Position numbers and translations under genes: made by a program. A stretch of 20,037 nt of DNA. It comes from JBOHHM01 sp050725495 (GTDB lineage Bacteria; Pseudomonadota; Gammaproteobacteria; Burkholderiales; Burkholderiaceae_C). Position 1 is the stretch's first letter; each line of letters starts with the position of its first letter. The notes under the pieces were generated by a model. That model saw only the letters and a list, made by a program, of their open reading frames with translations. It was not told where the DNA came from and did not search any database. The DNA lies in contig JBOHHM010000036.1 in NCBI GenBank assembly GCA_050725495.1, positions 1-20,037 of the forward strand. The letters are read 5' to 3'. Below, piece after piece: positions 7,200 to 18,440 of this stretch.

Positions 7200-8471
7200 A
7201 TGTCAGTCGAAGTTGCCAAGTCCCCGAGTCCTGTTTCTTCCAGCCACATCCGCCTGACCTCCCACGCCCGTGGCCACGGCGCCCTGCCCATCCACTGGGG
7301 CGCGGCCAGCGCCGCCGAGCGCGGGCCCATCGTGGGCACCACCACCCAGCGCAGCCACCGCAATGTGATCGGCACGCACAGCGGCTCCTACAGCGTCTAT
7401 CGCGCGCTGGCCGTGGCCGCCGGCGCCCTGTCGCCGCAGCACAGGGCCGACCTGACCAACACCGCGCCGACCGACGCGATCGGGCCCTATCCGCAATGGA
7501 GCGAGCCGGGCAGAATCGTCAGCCTCGATCCCTGGGGCGCCGTGGTCGCCAACGCGTTTGCCCACGAGCTGGCCGCCGGCTACGACATCCGGCCCACGAT
7601 CGCCGTGACCAAGGCCCATGTGATCCTGCCCGAGGTCATCGAAGCGTTGCAAACAGGCCGGCTCCAGGCCGACGGCAAGTTCCTGACCGCAGGCGGTGCC
7701 GCGCTGGTGACCAAGGCCGCGATCGAATCGGTCTGGCACCTGCCCGGCGTGGCCCAGCGCTTTGGCTGTTCCGAGGCCGAGCTGCGCCGCGTGCTGTTCG
7801 AGGAAACCGGCGGCATGTACCCGGAACTCGTGACCCGCAGCGATCTGGAGGTGTTTTTGCCGCCGATCGGCGGCCAAACCGTCTACATCTTCGGCACGCC
7901 CGCCGACCTGGCCAACCCTTCGGTGGAGCTGACCGCCCGGGTGCACGACGAATGCAATGGCTCGGACGTGTTCGGCTCCGACATCTGCACCTGCCGCCCC
8001 TACCTCACGCACGCGATCGAGGAATGCATCAAGGGCGCGCAGCGCGGCGGCGTGGGGCTGGTGGCCTATTCGCGTAAGGAAGGCCGCGCCTTAGGCGAAG
8101 TCACGAAGTTCCTGGTCTACAACGCGCGCAAGCGCCAGGTCGGCGGCGACACGGCCGACCAATATTTCGCGCGCACCGAATGCGTGGCTGGCGTGCAGGA
8201 CATGCGCTTTCAGGAACTGATGCCCGACGTGCTGCACTGGCTGGGCGTGCGCAAGATCCACCGGCTGGTGTCGATGAGCAACATGAAGTACGACGCCATC
8301 ACCGGCTCGGGCATCGAGATTGGCGAACGCGTCAACATCCCCGACGAGCTGATTCCGGCCGACGCGCGAGTGGAGATGGATGCCAAGATGGCCGCCGGCT
8401 ATTTCACGCCGGGGCCCGTGCCCGACGCCGACGAACTCAAACGGGCCAAAGGACGGGGGCTGGACACTTGA
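7200..8471 (+). CDS. Urc1-type GTP cyclohydrolase II-like protein (pyrimidine catabolism)
   Basis: The 423-residue protein has two parts. Residues about 1-240 are an extra N-terminal domain absent from ordinary RibA (about 200 residues). Residues about 243-400 form a GTP cyclohydrolase II-like domain. The zinc site is intact: RVHDEC with C252, then C263 and C265 (C-x10-C-x-C, as in E. coli RibA). The catalytic-loop EGR (294-296) is present, but the usual T-N-N-P-K segment is replaced by S-M-S-N-M-K around 358-363. This architecture matches the fungal URC1/urg1 family, needed for uracil degradation rather than riboflavin synthesis. Its position directly upstream of a DUF1688 (Urc4/urg3) gene, upp and codA supports that. 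I infer that it opens the pyrimidine ring of a uracil nucleotide, by analogy with imidazole ring opening of GTP. Its stop overlaps the next start by 4 bases. Confidence 0.88.
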   Translation: MSVEVAKSPSPVSSSHIRLTSHARGHGALPIHWGAASAAERGPIVGTTTQRSHRNVIGTHSGSYSVYRALAVAAGALSPQHRADLTNTAPTDAIGPYPQWSEPGRIVSLDPWGAVVANAFAHELAAGYDIRPTIAVTKAHVILPEVIEALQTGRLQADGKFLTAGGAALVTKAAIESVWHLPGVAQRFGCSEAELRRVLFEETGGMYPELVTRSDLEVFLPPIGGQTVYIFGTPADLANPSVELTARVHDECNGSDVFGSDICTCRPYLTHAIEECIKGAQRGGVGLVAYSRKEGRALGEVTKFLVYNARKRQVGGDTADQYFARTECVAGVQDMRFQELMPDVLHWLGVRKIHRLVSMSNMKYDAITGSGIEIGERVNIPDELIPADARVEMDAKMAAGYFTPGPVPDADELKRAKGRGLDT

Positions 8472-9721
8472 GCGCTATCGAATTCATCGCTGAAGCCGAC
8501 CATCCGACAGGGGCTGTGGCCCTGTTGCGATCTACAAGCACGATACGGGCAAGGGCGCAGGGCCTGCTGGCGCGGGCGCGGCGCGGCGAATCGCTCTACT
8601 TTTCGGTCCACGACGACGCGTTGCCCGGCACGGCCGCGCTGGTCGCCGAGGTCACGACCAGCCGCTACCCCGACCTGAAGATTCCCTACCACAGCCGCTG
8701 GCGGCATTTCGAGGCAGGCGGTGTGAATCGCGCCGCTTGGCTGGACCAGGCCTTGGGAGCGGCGGGGCGCGCCGATCGGGCGCGGGCCCAGATCGACCTG
8801 GCGCTGGTGAGCGTGCTGCTCGATGCCGGCGCGGGGCCCGACTGGCAGTATCGCGAAGCGGCCACCGCGCAGAGCTTCACCCGCTCCGAAGGCCTGGGCG
8901 TCGCGAGCTTTCATGCCTTCATGGGGGGACTGTTCTCAAGTGATGCTTCACAGCCCCTGCAAGTGGACGCGCGGGGCCTGCAGCATCTGAACGTGGAGCG
9001 GCTGGCGGCGGCATTTCAGGTCCAGGCCGGCAATCCGCTGGTCGGGCTGGAGGGGCGTGCGGCCCTGCTCAGGCGCTTGGGCGACGAACTGGCCGGTCAA
9101 GCCCTGATCTTCGGGGCGCAGGGACGGCCCGGCGGCTTGTTTGACGCGCTCACGCAGGGCTCTGCCGCCGCCCAGGTCCAGGCCAGCGACCTGCTTTCCT
9201 TGCTTCTATCGTCTCTGGCCCCTATCTGGCCTGCGCAGAACGCTATCGAAAACATAGCACTTGGCGATTGCTGGCGGCATTCGGCCGTGGGCGGCGAAGG
9301 CCTGAGCGAGGGCTGGATGCCGTTTCACAAACTCTCGCAGTGGCTCACCTATTCGCTGCTGGAGCCGTTTGAATCAGCCGGCGTGGCCGTGACCGGGCTG
9401 AACGCCCTGACCGGCCTGCCCGAATACCGCAACGGCGGCCTGTTGCTCGATTCGGGCGTGCTGAGACTCAAGGATGAGGCGCTGGCGAGCCAGACCCATC
9501 AGGTCGGCGACGAGTTCATCGTCGAATGGCGCGCCCTGACGGTGGCCCTGCTCGACGAGCTGGCGCCGTTGGTGCGCGCTCGACTGGGCTTGAGCGAAGC
9601 GCAAATGCCGCTGGCCAGCGTGCTCGAAGGCGGCACCTGGGCGGCCGGGCGCGTGCTGGCACAGCGCTTGCGGGGCGGCACACCCCCACTGCAGATCGAG
9701 AGCGATGGCACGGTTTTTTAG
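8468..9721 (+). CDS. DUF1688 (Urc4/urg3) family protein, uracil catabolism
   Basis: This 417-residue protein belongs to the DUF1688 family, whose fungal members URC4/urg3 are required for uracil breakdown. I recognise it from blocks such as YPDLKIPYHSRWRHFEAGG (68-85), PDWQYREAATAQSFTRSEGLG (125-144) and the C-terminal EGWMPFHKLSQWLTYSLLEP (281-300). The start is a TTG at 8468, overlapping the urc1 stop as TTGA. The frame is open back to 8180, but that part lies inside urc1, and no ATG or GTG fits. The biochemical role is unproven to my knowledge; release of urea or a C3 product after ring opening is an inference. Palindromic motifs fall at codons 3-8 (imperfect) and 259-264 (perfect). upp follows after 18 bases. 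Confidence 0.87.
   Translation: MSAIEFIAEADHPTGAVALLRSTSTIRARAQGLLARARRGESLYFSVHDDALPGTAALVAEVTTSRYPDLKIPYHSRWRHFEAGGVNRAAWLDQALGAAGRADRARAQIDLALVSVLLDAGAGPDWQYREAATAQSFTRSEGLGVASFHAFMGGLFSSDASQPLQVDARGLQHLNVERLAAAFQVQAGNPLVGLEGRAALLRRLGDELAGQALIFGAQGRPGGLFDALTQGSAAAQVQASDLLSLLLSSLAPIWPAQNAIENIALGDCWRHSAVGGEGLSEGWMPFHKLSQWLTYSLLEPFESAGVAVTGLNALTGLPEYRNGGLLLDSGVLRLKDEALASQTHQVGDEFIVEWRALTVALLDELAPLVRARLGLSEAQMPLASVLEGGTWAAGRVLAQRLRGGTPPLQIESDGTVF
8474..8490. repeat. Imperfect GCTAT-N7-ATCGC copy at the start of urc4
   Basis: GCTAT-CGAATTC-ATCGC covers codons 3-8 of urc4 (Ala-Ile-Glu-Phe-Ile-Ala). One base differs from the perfect palindrome. It may be a decayed copy or chance; it has the same reading phase as the copies in nadD and later in urc4. 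Confidence 0.35.
9242..9258. repeat. Palindromic repeat GCTAT-N7-ATAGC, copy B (inside urc4)
   Basis: GCTAT-CGAAAAC-ATAGC covers codons 259-264 of urc4 (Ala-Ile-Glu-Asn-Ile-Ala). On the minus strand it is followed by five bases, GCGCA and then a G-rich stretch, at the same spacing as in copy D near 13303. This suggests a related element of roughly 45-50 bases. Confidence 0.75.
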
Positions 9722-9739
9722 GAAGGCAGTAGAACAACC

Positions 9740-10369
<630 letters not shown>

Positions 10370-10398
10370 GCCCTTAACCCTCGTGCATCGGTCATCAA

Positions 10399-10419
10399 TC
10401 GCTATGTTTTTGATAGCGA
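10399..10419. repeat. Palindromic repeat GCTAT-N7-ATAGC, copy C (upp-codA gap)
   Basis: The 80-base gap between upp and codA holds TCGCTAT-GTTTTTG-ATAGCGA, a perfect inverted repeat with 7-base arms and a 7-base loop (core GCTAT...ATAGC at 10401-10417). The T run is in the loop, not after the stem, so it does not look like a classical intrinsic terminator. The same core with the same spacing occurs at three other places in the window. Confidence 0.75.
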
Positions 10420-10449
10420 CCGTATGAGCCCGCCGCCTGAGCCCACGCC

Positions 10450-11724
10450 ATGCTCGACCTGCTGATCACCCACGCCACGATGCCCGATGGCCGCAGCAAC
10501 ATGTCGCTGGCCGTGCAGGCCGGCCGCATCTGCGAAGTCACCGAGGGGCTGAGCGCTGCGGCCCATGAGGTCGTGGACGCGCAAGGCCTGCTCGTCAGCC
10601 CGCCCTTTGTCGACGCGCACTTCCACATGGACGCCTGCTTGAGCTACGGCCTGCCGCGCGTCAACCAAAGCGGCACCCTGCTTGAAGGCATTGCACTGTG
10701 GGGCGAGCTCAAGCCCCTGCTCACGCAAGAGGCGCTGGTCGAGCGCGCCCTGGCCTATTGCGACTGGGCCGTGGCCAAGGGCTTGCTGGCGATTCGCAGC
10801 CACGTGGACGTCTGCGACCCGCGCCTGCTCGCCGTGCAAGCCCTGCTGGAGGTCAAGCAGCGCGTCGCACCCTATCTGGACCTGCAGCTGGTGGCGTTTC
10901 CGCAGGACGGTGTGCTGCGCTGCCCCGGCGCGCTGGACCAGCTCAAGCGCGCGTTGGCCCTGGGGGTGGACGTGGTCGGCGGCATTCCGCACTTCGAGCG
11001 CAGCATGAGCGAAGGCGCGGCCAGCGTGAAGCTGCTGTGCGAGCTCGCCGCCGAGCAGGGCCGCATGGTCGACATGCACTGCGACGAATCCGACGACCCG
11101 CTGTCGCGCCATGTCGAGACACTGACGTACGAAACCCAACGCCTGGGCCTGCAGGGCCGCGTGACCGGCTCGCATCTGACCTCGATGCACGCGATGGACA
11201 ACTACTATGTGTCCAAGTTGCTGCCGCTGATGGCCGAGGCCCAGCTTCATGTCGTCGCCAACCCGCTGATCAACATCACGCTGCAGGGCCGCCACGACAG
11301 CTACCCCAAGCGCCGCGGCATGACGCGCGTGCCCGAGCAGTTGGCCGCGGGCCTGACCGTGGCGTTCGGCCACGATTGCGTGATGGACCCTTGGTACTCA
11401 CTGGGCTCGGCCGACATGCTCGAAGTGGCCCACATGGGCCTGCATGTGGCGCAAATGACGAGCCAAGCTGCGATGCGCCAGTGCTTCGATGCGGTAACCG
11501 TCAACCCGGCCCGCATCCTGCAGCTCGAGGGCTATGGGCTCGAGGCCGGCTGCCATGCTGACTTCGTGCTGTTGCAGGCGCGCGATCCGATCGAAGCCCT
11601 GCGGCTGCGCGCCACCCGGCTCAAGGTGTTCAGGCGCGGCAAGCTGATCGCGCAAAGCCCGGCGACAACGGCCACATTGCAGCTGCCGGGCCGGCCCGGC
11701 ACCACCGCGTTCATGCCCCGTTGA
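10450..11724 (+). CDS. codA: Cytosine deaminase CodA
   Basis: This amidohydrolase is 424 residues long and aligns with E. coli cytosine deaminase at a constant offset of 4 positions. Metal and catalytic residues are all present: H57 and H59 (HFH), H210, E213 (HCDE), H242 and D309. Q152 in VAFPQDG matches the pyrimidine-recognising glutamine, and NQSGTLLEGI and W315 are also conserved. The position after D309 is cysteine (C310), where E. coli has D314, and M312 replaces F316, so pocket selectivity may differ. It hydrolyses cytosine to uracil and ammonia, providing uracil to the adjacent Upp. The 80-base gap from upp contains a palindromic repeat and no strong Shine-Dalgarno. Other possible substrates are isoguanine or modified cytosines. 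No cytosine permease is seen in the window. Confidence 0.92.
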   Translation: MLDLLITHATMPDGRSNMSLAVQAGRICEVTEGLSAAAHEVVDAQGLLVSPPFVDAHFHMDACLSYGLPRVNQSGTLLEGIALWGELKPLLTQEALVERALAYCDWAVAKGLLAIRSHVDVCDPRLLAVQALLEVKQRVAPYLDLQLVAFPQDGVLRCPGALDQLKRALALGVDVVGGIPHFERSMSEGAASVKLLCELAAEQGRMVDMHCDESDDPLSRHVETLTYETQRLGLQGRVTGSHLTSMHAMDNYYVSKLLPLMAEAQLHVVANPLINITLQGRHDSYPKRRGMTRVPEQLAAGLTVAFGHDCVMDPWYSLGSADMLEVAHMGLHVAQMTSQAAMRQCFDAVTVNPARILQLEGYGLEAGCHADFVLLQARDPIEALRLRATRLKVFRRGKLIAQSPATTATLQLPGRPGTTAFMPR

Positions 11725-11727
11725 GCC

Positions 11728-11769
11728 AGGCCCTTTGCGGGGTCCGCCCTCCGGCGAGTCGCAAGGCCT
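11728..11769. terminator. Possible bulged hairpin between convergent codA and sbcB
   Basis: Between the stops of codA (ending 11724) and sbcB (ending 11768), AGGCCCTTTGCG (11728-11739) can pair with CGCAAGGCCT (11760-11769), leaving two unpaired bases. It overlaps the end of sbcB by 2 bases. No T run follows on either side, so it could slow or stop transcription only weakly, or need Rho. Confidence 0.3.
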
Positions 11770-13210
11770 ACCGCGCCGGCGCGATCGCTTCCGCATAGTC
11801 GTAGAGCGCGCCCAGAATCGCCTCGCCGCGCTCGTCAGCCGTCTCCGACAGCTGGTCGATCTCGGCAAACAGCCCTTCCAGCGTGCGCGCGCCGCCATCG
11901 CCCTCGAACAGGCGGGCCGCCCTATGCTCGTCCCAGCGCTGCACCTCGTCGTGCGTCAGCGTCGCGGGGAAATTGCGGGCGCGGTAGCGAAACAGCAATT
12001 CCTCCAGCCGGGGATCGTCAAAGCTGCTGCGCGCCGCAGCCAGCTGCTGCGGCGGCAAGGCGCGCAACTGCGTCAACCGGCGGCGATCGTTGTTGCCGAC
12101 GAAGCCTCCGTACAAATCCTCGTCGACATCGGGCGCGGCTTCGGAGGGCCACTGAAACACCTCGGGCCAGATCGCGCTCATGTCGGGCAGGCCTGCGGCC
12201 GCTTCGGCATGCGCCAGCGCCTGGTCCAGGTCGAGGCCCCAGCGCTGCGCCATCTGGGGCGACAGCGTCTTGAGATTGCTGATCACGATTGGCGACTTGT
12301 TCAGATGAATGCTCTTGATCGGCAGCCGCGTCACCCCCTCGGGCAGCGCGTCGGTCCTGCTGAACAGGCGCATGCGGATGCTCTGGGCATCGAGCAGGGC
12401 CAGCTCGCCCGGGTCCTGCGACAGGTCCCAGGCAATCAATTCGTTCTTGTTGCCCGGGTGGCTCGCCAGCGGCCACATCACCGCCAGGCAGCCGCGTTCG
12501 GCGGGGAACATGCCTGAGATATGCAGGAACGGGCGCGCGGACCGGGGCGTGGCCGGCAGTCCCAGTTCGGCGGCCACGCGGTCTTTCTTGTGCAGCCCGA
12601 GGCAGAAGTCGAACAGGCGCGGCTGGCGCTCGCGGATCAGCCGCGCCAAGGCGATCGTCGCGCGCACGTCCGACAAGGCGTCGTGCGCCGCCTCATGCAC
12701 CAGGCCGTTGGCCGCGCTCAGATGCTCGAGCCTGAAGCTCGGCCCGCCTTCGGGCTTGCTCGGCCAGACGATGCCCTCGGGCCGCAAAGCATAGGCCGTG
12801 CGCACCACGTCGAGCAGATCCCAGCGACCGCAGCCGTTTTGCCACTCGCGCGCATAGGGGTCGATCAGGTTGCGCCAGAACATGAAGCGCGTGATCTCGT
12901 CATCGAAGCGGATGGTGTTGTAGCCGACGCCGATGGTGCCGGGCTCGGCCAGGGCCTGCTCGATGTGCGCCGCGAACTGATGCTCGGGCACGCCGCGCTG
13001 CAGGCACAGCTGCGGCGTGATGCCGGTGATCAGGCAGGCCTGCGGGTCGGGCAGGAAATCCGGTGCCGGCCGGCAGTACAACATGAGCGGCTCGCCGATC
13101 TCGTTGAGCTCGGCATCGGTGCGGATCGCCGCGAACTGGGCCGGCCGGTCACGCCGCACATTCGCGCCAAAGGTCTCGTAGTCGTGCCAGAGGAAGGTGT
13201 GATTGGACAT
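11768..13210 (-). CDS. sbcB: Exodeoxyribonuclease I (SbcB)
   Basis: Exonuclease I degrades single-stranded DNA 3' to 5' and acts in recombination and mismatch repair. The N-terminal DnaQ-like DEDDh exonuclease domain starts FLWHDYETFG, supplying D10 and E12. It continues with GVGYNTIRFDDEITRFMFWRNLIDPYAREW and the third motif HDALSDVRATIALARLI with H and D. The second half carries the Exo I C-terminal region, for example FHISGMFPAERG-like LHISGMFPAERGCLAV and RLPIKSIHLNKSP. The ATG at 13210 gives 480 residues and places the catalytic strand about 10 residues in, as in E. coli. An ATG at 13252 would add 14 residues of no clear homology. Neither has a strong Shine-Dalgarno. It is separated from clpA by a hairpin terminator, so it is likely expressed on its own. 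Confidence 0.93.
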   Translation of the reverse strand: MSNHTFLWHDYETFGANVRRDRPAQFAAIRTDAELNEIGEPLMLYCRPAPDFLPDPQACLITGITPQLCLQRGVPEHQFAAHIEQALAEPGTIGVGYNTIRFDDEITRFMFWRNLIDPYAREWQNGCGRWDLLDVVRTAYALRPEGIVWPSKPEGGPSFRLEHLSAANGLVHEAAHDALSDVRATIALARLIRERQPRLFDFCLGLHKKDRVAAELGLPATPRSARPFLHISGMFPAERGCLAVMWPLASHPGNKNELIAWDLSQDPGELALLDAQSIRMRLFSRTDALPEGVTRLPIKSIHLNKSPIVISNLKTLSPQMAQRWGLDLDQALAHAEAAAGLPDMSAIWPEVFQWPSEAAPDVDEDLYGGFVGNNDRRRLTQLRALPPQQLAAARSSFDDPRLEELLFRYRARNFPATLTHDEVQRWDEHRAARLFEGDGGARTLEGLFAEIDQLSETADERGEAILGALYDYAEAIAPAR

Positions 13211-13302
13211 GTCGGGCGTCCCAGCGAGCCGCTGATCGATCGGGGAAAACATGGAATGTACAGGGAATTCGGCCTTCTCCCCCCGTCCATCATGCGCGAG
13301 CA

Positions 13303-13319
13303 GCTATATATTCAATAGC
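13303..13319. repeat. Palindromic repeat GCTAT-N7-ATAGC, copy D (clpA-sbcB gap)
   Basis: GCTAT-ATATTCA-ATAGC lies between clpA and sbcB, two bases from the clpA terminator hairpin. Read on the minus strand, the sequence after ATAGC (positions 13302 downward) continues as five bases, then GCGCA, then a G-rich stretch. Copy B inside urc4, read in the same direction, shows the same layout. This suggests a longer related element rather than the palindrome alone. Confidence 0.75.
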
Positions 13320-13320
13320 A

Positions 13321-13351
13321 AAGGGCCGACAGCGCGAGGCTGCCGGCCCTT
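13321..13351 (-). terminator. Hairpin terminator downstream of clpA
   Basis: On the minus strand, AAGGGCCGGCAG pairs with CTGTCGGCCCTT (one G-T wobble) around a 7-base loop, beginning 28 bases after the clpA stop. It is a 12-bp, very GC-rich stem. Only a short T-rich stretch follows, so termination strength is uncertain, but the position and stem fit an intrinsic terminator that separates clpA from sbcB. Confidence 0.7.
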
Positions 13352-13379
13352 CTTGAGCCATGTGCGCGAAACAACGCGC

Positions 13380-15707
<2,328 letters not shown>

Positions 15708-15762
15708 GTCAATTCCTTTTGCCTTGCTGTGATGTTCAACTGTATATCGGTTCTGGCGTCAC

Positions 15763-16122
15763 TTATTCAACGGGTTCGCTCACACATTGCAAGGGGTGCC
15801 CAGCTTTCCGGGCGGCGTCCAGCACCTGGTCCACCTTGGTGGCGGCCACGTCCTTGGAATAAACCCCGCAGATCGCTTTGCCGTCCAGATGGATCTTGAG
15901 CATGATCTGGGTCGCGGTTTCACGGTCTTTGCTAAAAAACTCCTGGATCACAACCACCACGAATTCCATGGGCGTGTAGTCGTCGTTGAGCATCACGACC
16001 TGGTGCATTTGCGGCGGCTTGACCTTTTGCGTACGTCGCTCCAGCACGACCGAACCACCATCGTCCTGGCTGGGTGGCTGGGCCTTCGGCGTCGCGGGGG
16101 CAGATGGGGGTTTCGTGGCCAT
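15763..16122 (-). CDS. clpS: ClpS adaptor protein
   Basis: ClpS recognises N-degron substrates and hands them to ClpA. The core holds the substrate-pocket motif VVMLNDDYTPMEFVV and MLKIHLDGKAICGVYSKDVA, with the conserved histidine, and ends AGHPLQCVSEPVE. About 38 N-terminal residues form a Pro/Ala/Gln-rich flexible arm, as expected for the family, where this arm enters the ClpA pore. The start is uncertain: ATG at 16122 gives 119 residues starting MATKPPSAP and is preferred. ATG at 16131 adds three residues, and ATG at 16191 adds 23 that look non-family. clpA follows after 55 bases, so they are probably one transcript. The promoter should lie in the gap shared with the divergent cold-shock gene. 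Confidence 0.95.
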   Translation of the reverse strand: MATKPPSAPATPKAQPPSQDDGGSVVLERRTQKVKPPQMHQVVMLNDDYTPMEFVVVVIQEFFSKDRETATQIMLKIHLDGKAICGVYSKDVAATKVDQVLDAARKAGHPLQCVSEPVE

Positions 16123-16131
16123 GATTTTCAT

Positions 16132-16309
16132 TCTATCGGGCAGGCTTGCACGCTGCAGCATCCGGGTAATTGGGTGCCATTTTCGACCCATTCAAGCGAC
16201 CGCAGAATTCGTGGCCGCATATACCCCATCAGCCCTCGACGGCCTAAATATTGACAAGCCGGCCCTCATTGCCCAAACTCATTCGCTGGTGAGGGAAACG
16301 GAGACCCCG
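16132..16309. promoter_or_regulatory. Divergent control region between clpS and the cold-shock gene
   Basis: This roughly 180-base gap separates divergent clpS and csp, so it must hold both promoters. A perfect TTGACA occurs at 16251-16256 on the plus strand, but the hexamer 17 bases on (CAAACT) is a poor -10. AT-rich TAAATATT just precedes it. GAGGGAA (16291-16297) and GGAG (16300-16303) are possible ribosome-binding sites for csp. The exact promoters cannot be fixed from sequence. Confidence 0.3.
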
Positions 16310-16642
16310 ATGGCGACCGGTACTGTCAAGTGGTTCAACGACGCGAAAGGCTTTGGTTTCATCGAGCCCGATGGCGGCGGCGGTGATGTTTTTGCCCATT
16401 TTTCCGCCATTGCCATGGACGGGTTCAAGACCCTCAAGCAAGGTTCACGGGTCAGCTATGAAGTCAGCGAAGGCCCCAAAGGACTGCTGGCCCAGAACAT
16501 CCAGGCCGAGTCTCGAGCCACACCGCCACAGCAGTCAAAGCATGTGCCCTCGGGGCCGCCAGCGCACCAGCCCCGCAGCCTGCGGGTCAGAGCCCCTCAG
16601 TTTCATGCCGCCTCGCACACGGATATGGGCGCGCGCAAGTAA
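16310..16642 (+). CDS. Cold-shock domain protein with C-terminal extension
   Basis: The first about 68 residues are a classical cold-shock domain: MATGTVKWFNDAKGFGFIEP with RNP1 (KGFGFI, 13-18), then DVFAHFSAI (RNP2, 26-34), and a final strand GLLAQNIQA. Such proteins bind single-stranded RNA or DNA and melt RNA structure. Typical CspA proteins have about 67-70 residues; this one has 110. The extra 40 or so are Pro/Gln/Arg/His-rich with no recognised domain. The ATG at 16310 is preceded by GGAG at good spacing; the frame is open further upstream, but the family N terminus fixes the start. A perfect 10-bp hairpin lies 21 bases after the stop and is shared with convergent icd. Which csp paralogue this is cannot be told. 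Confidence 0.93.
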   Translation: MATGTVKWFNDAKGFGFIEPDGGGGDVFAHFSAIAMDGFKTLKQGSRVSYEVSEGPKGLLAQNIQAESRATPPQQSKHVPSGPPAHQPRSLRVRAPQFHAASHTDMGARK

Positions 16643-16657
16643 GGCAGCCCCATAGGC

Positions 16658-16687
16658 AAAAACGCCCCTGATGCGTGCATCAGGGGC
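16658..16687 (-). terminator. Intrinsic terminator of icd (possibly bidirectional with csp)
   Basis: GCCCCTGATG (16664-16673) and CATCAGGGGC (16678-16687) form a perfect 10-bp stem with a 4-base loop between the convergent csp and icd genes. On the minus strand, the stem is followed by G and five T residues (16662-16658), the classical signature, so it mainly serves icd. On the plus strand only ATTGCT follows, so termination of csp would be weaker. Confidence 0.85.
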
Positions 16688-16727
16688 ATTGCTCAGATGA
16701 GGGTGGCCGGTGGGCACCGGCCGATCG

Positions 16728-17981
<1,254 letters not shown>

Positions 17982-18168
17982 GGAAAAACGTCTCCGGGGT
18001 GAGTAGAAGGTCTAGTCTTTGACAAACTAGGTGAAACCCTTGGATTCTAGCCACAAATAAATGCACGAAAGCTGTCAACCGGCTGTTTAGCGAGCTCGTT
18101 ACGAAGAGGCCTTCCGACTTCCCGGAGGGGGAAATCCCAAGTAACGTTAACCCAAGGAAATTCTTGAC

Positions 18169-18435
18169 ATGAACAAGCTCATCGCTGCCCTGGTTGCTGG
18201 CCTGTTTGCCGCTGGCGCTTTCGCTCAAACCACGCCGGCCACCCCCGCCAAGCCCGCCACTCCGGCTGCTCCCGCCGCCGCTGCAGCGCCTGCTGCTCCG
18301 GCCGCAGCCCCCGCCAAGGCTGAGGCCAAGAAGGAAGAAGCCAAGCCGGCCGCCATGGAAGAGAAGAAGGCTGAAAAGAAGGCTTCCAAGAAGTCTGCCA
18401 AGAAAGCCAAGAAGGCAGAAGACAAGAAGGCCTGA
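18169..18435 (+). CDS. Small exported Ala/Pro/Lys-rich protein, function unknown
   Basis: An 88-residue protein with a clear Sec signal peptide: MNKLIAALVAGLFAAGAFA, with likely cleavage after A19 (AFA, then QTT). The mature part is low complexity. Residues about 20-50 are Ala/Pro/Thr-rich, and 51-88 are Lys/Glu/Ala-rich and strongly positive overall. An AAGGAAA ribosome-binding site sits 8 bases before the ATG, and a textbook terminator follows, so the gene is very probably real and expressed alone. I recognise no domain. Composition suggests a disordered periplasmic protein that could bind acidic surfaces such as LPS, wall polymers or nucleic acid; this is speculation. The 187-base region upstream carries a TTGACA (18019-18024) without a convincing -10. 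Confidence 0.8.
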   Translation: MNKLIAALVAGLFAAGAFAQTTPATPAKPATPAAPAAAAAPAAPAAAPAKAEAKKEEAKPAAMEEKKAEKKASKKSAKKAKKAEDKKA

Positions 18436-18440
18436 GCCTC

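Noticed and set aside
8180..8467. N-terminal 96 codons of the longest urc4 frame
   Set aside because: They overlap the end of urc1, are Arg-rich and non-homologous in look; the TTG at 8468 gives a family-length protein.
7200..8471. Riboflavin-pathway RibA
   Set aside because: The protein is twice the RibA length, the T-N-N-P-K loop is altered, and the neighbours are DUF1688, upp and codA rather than rib genes.
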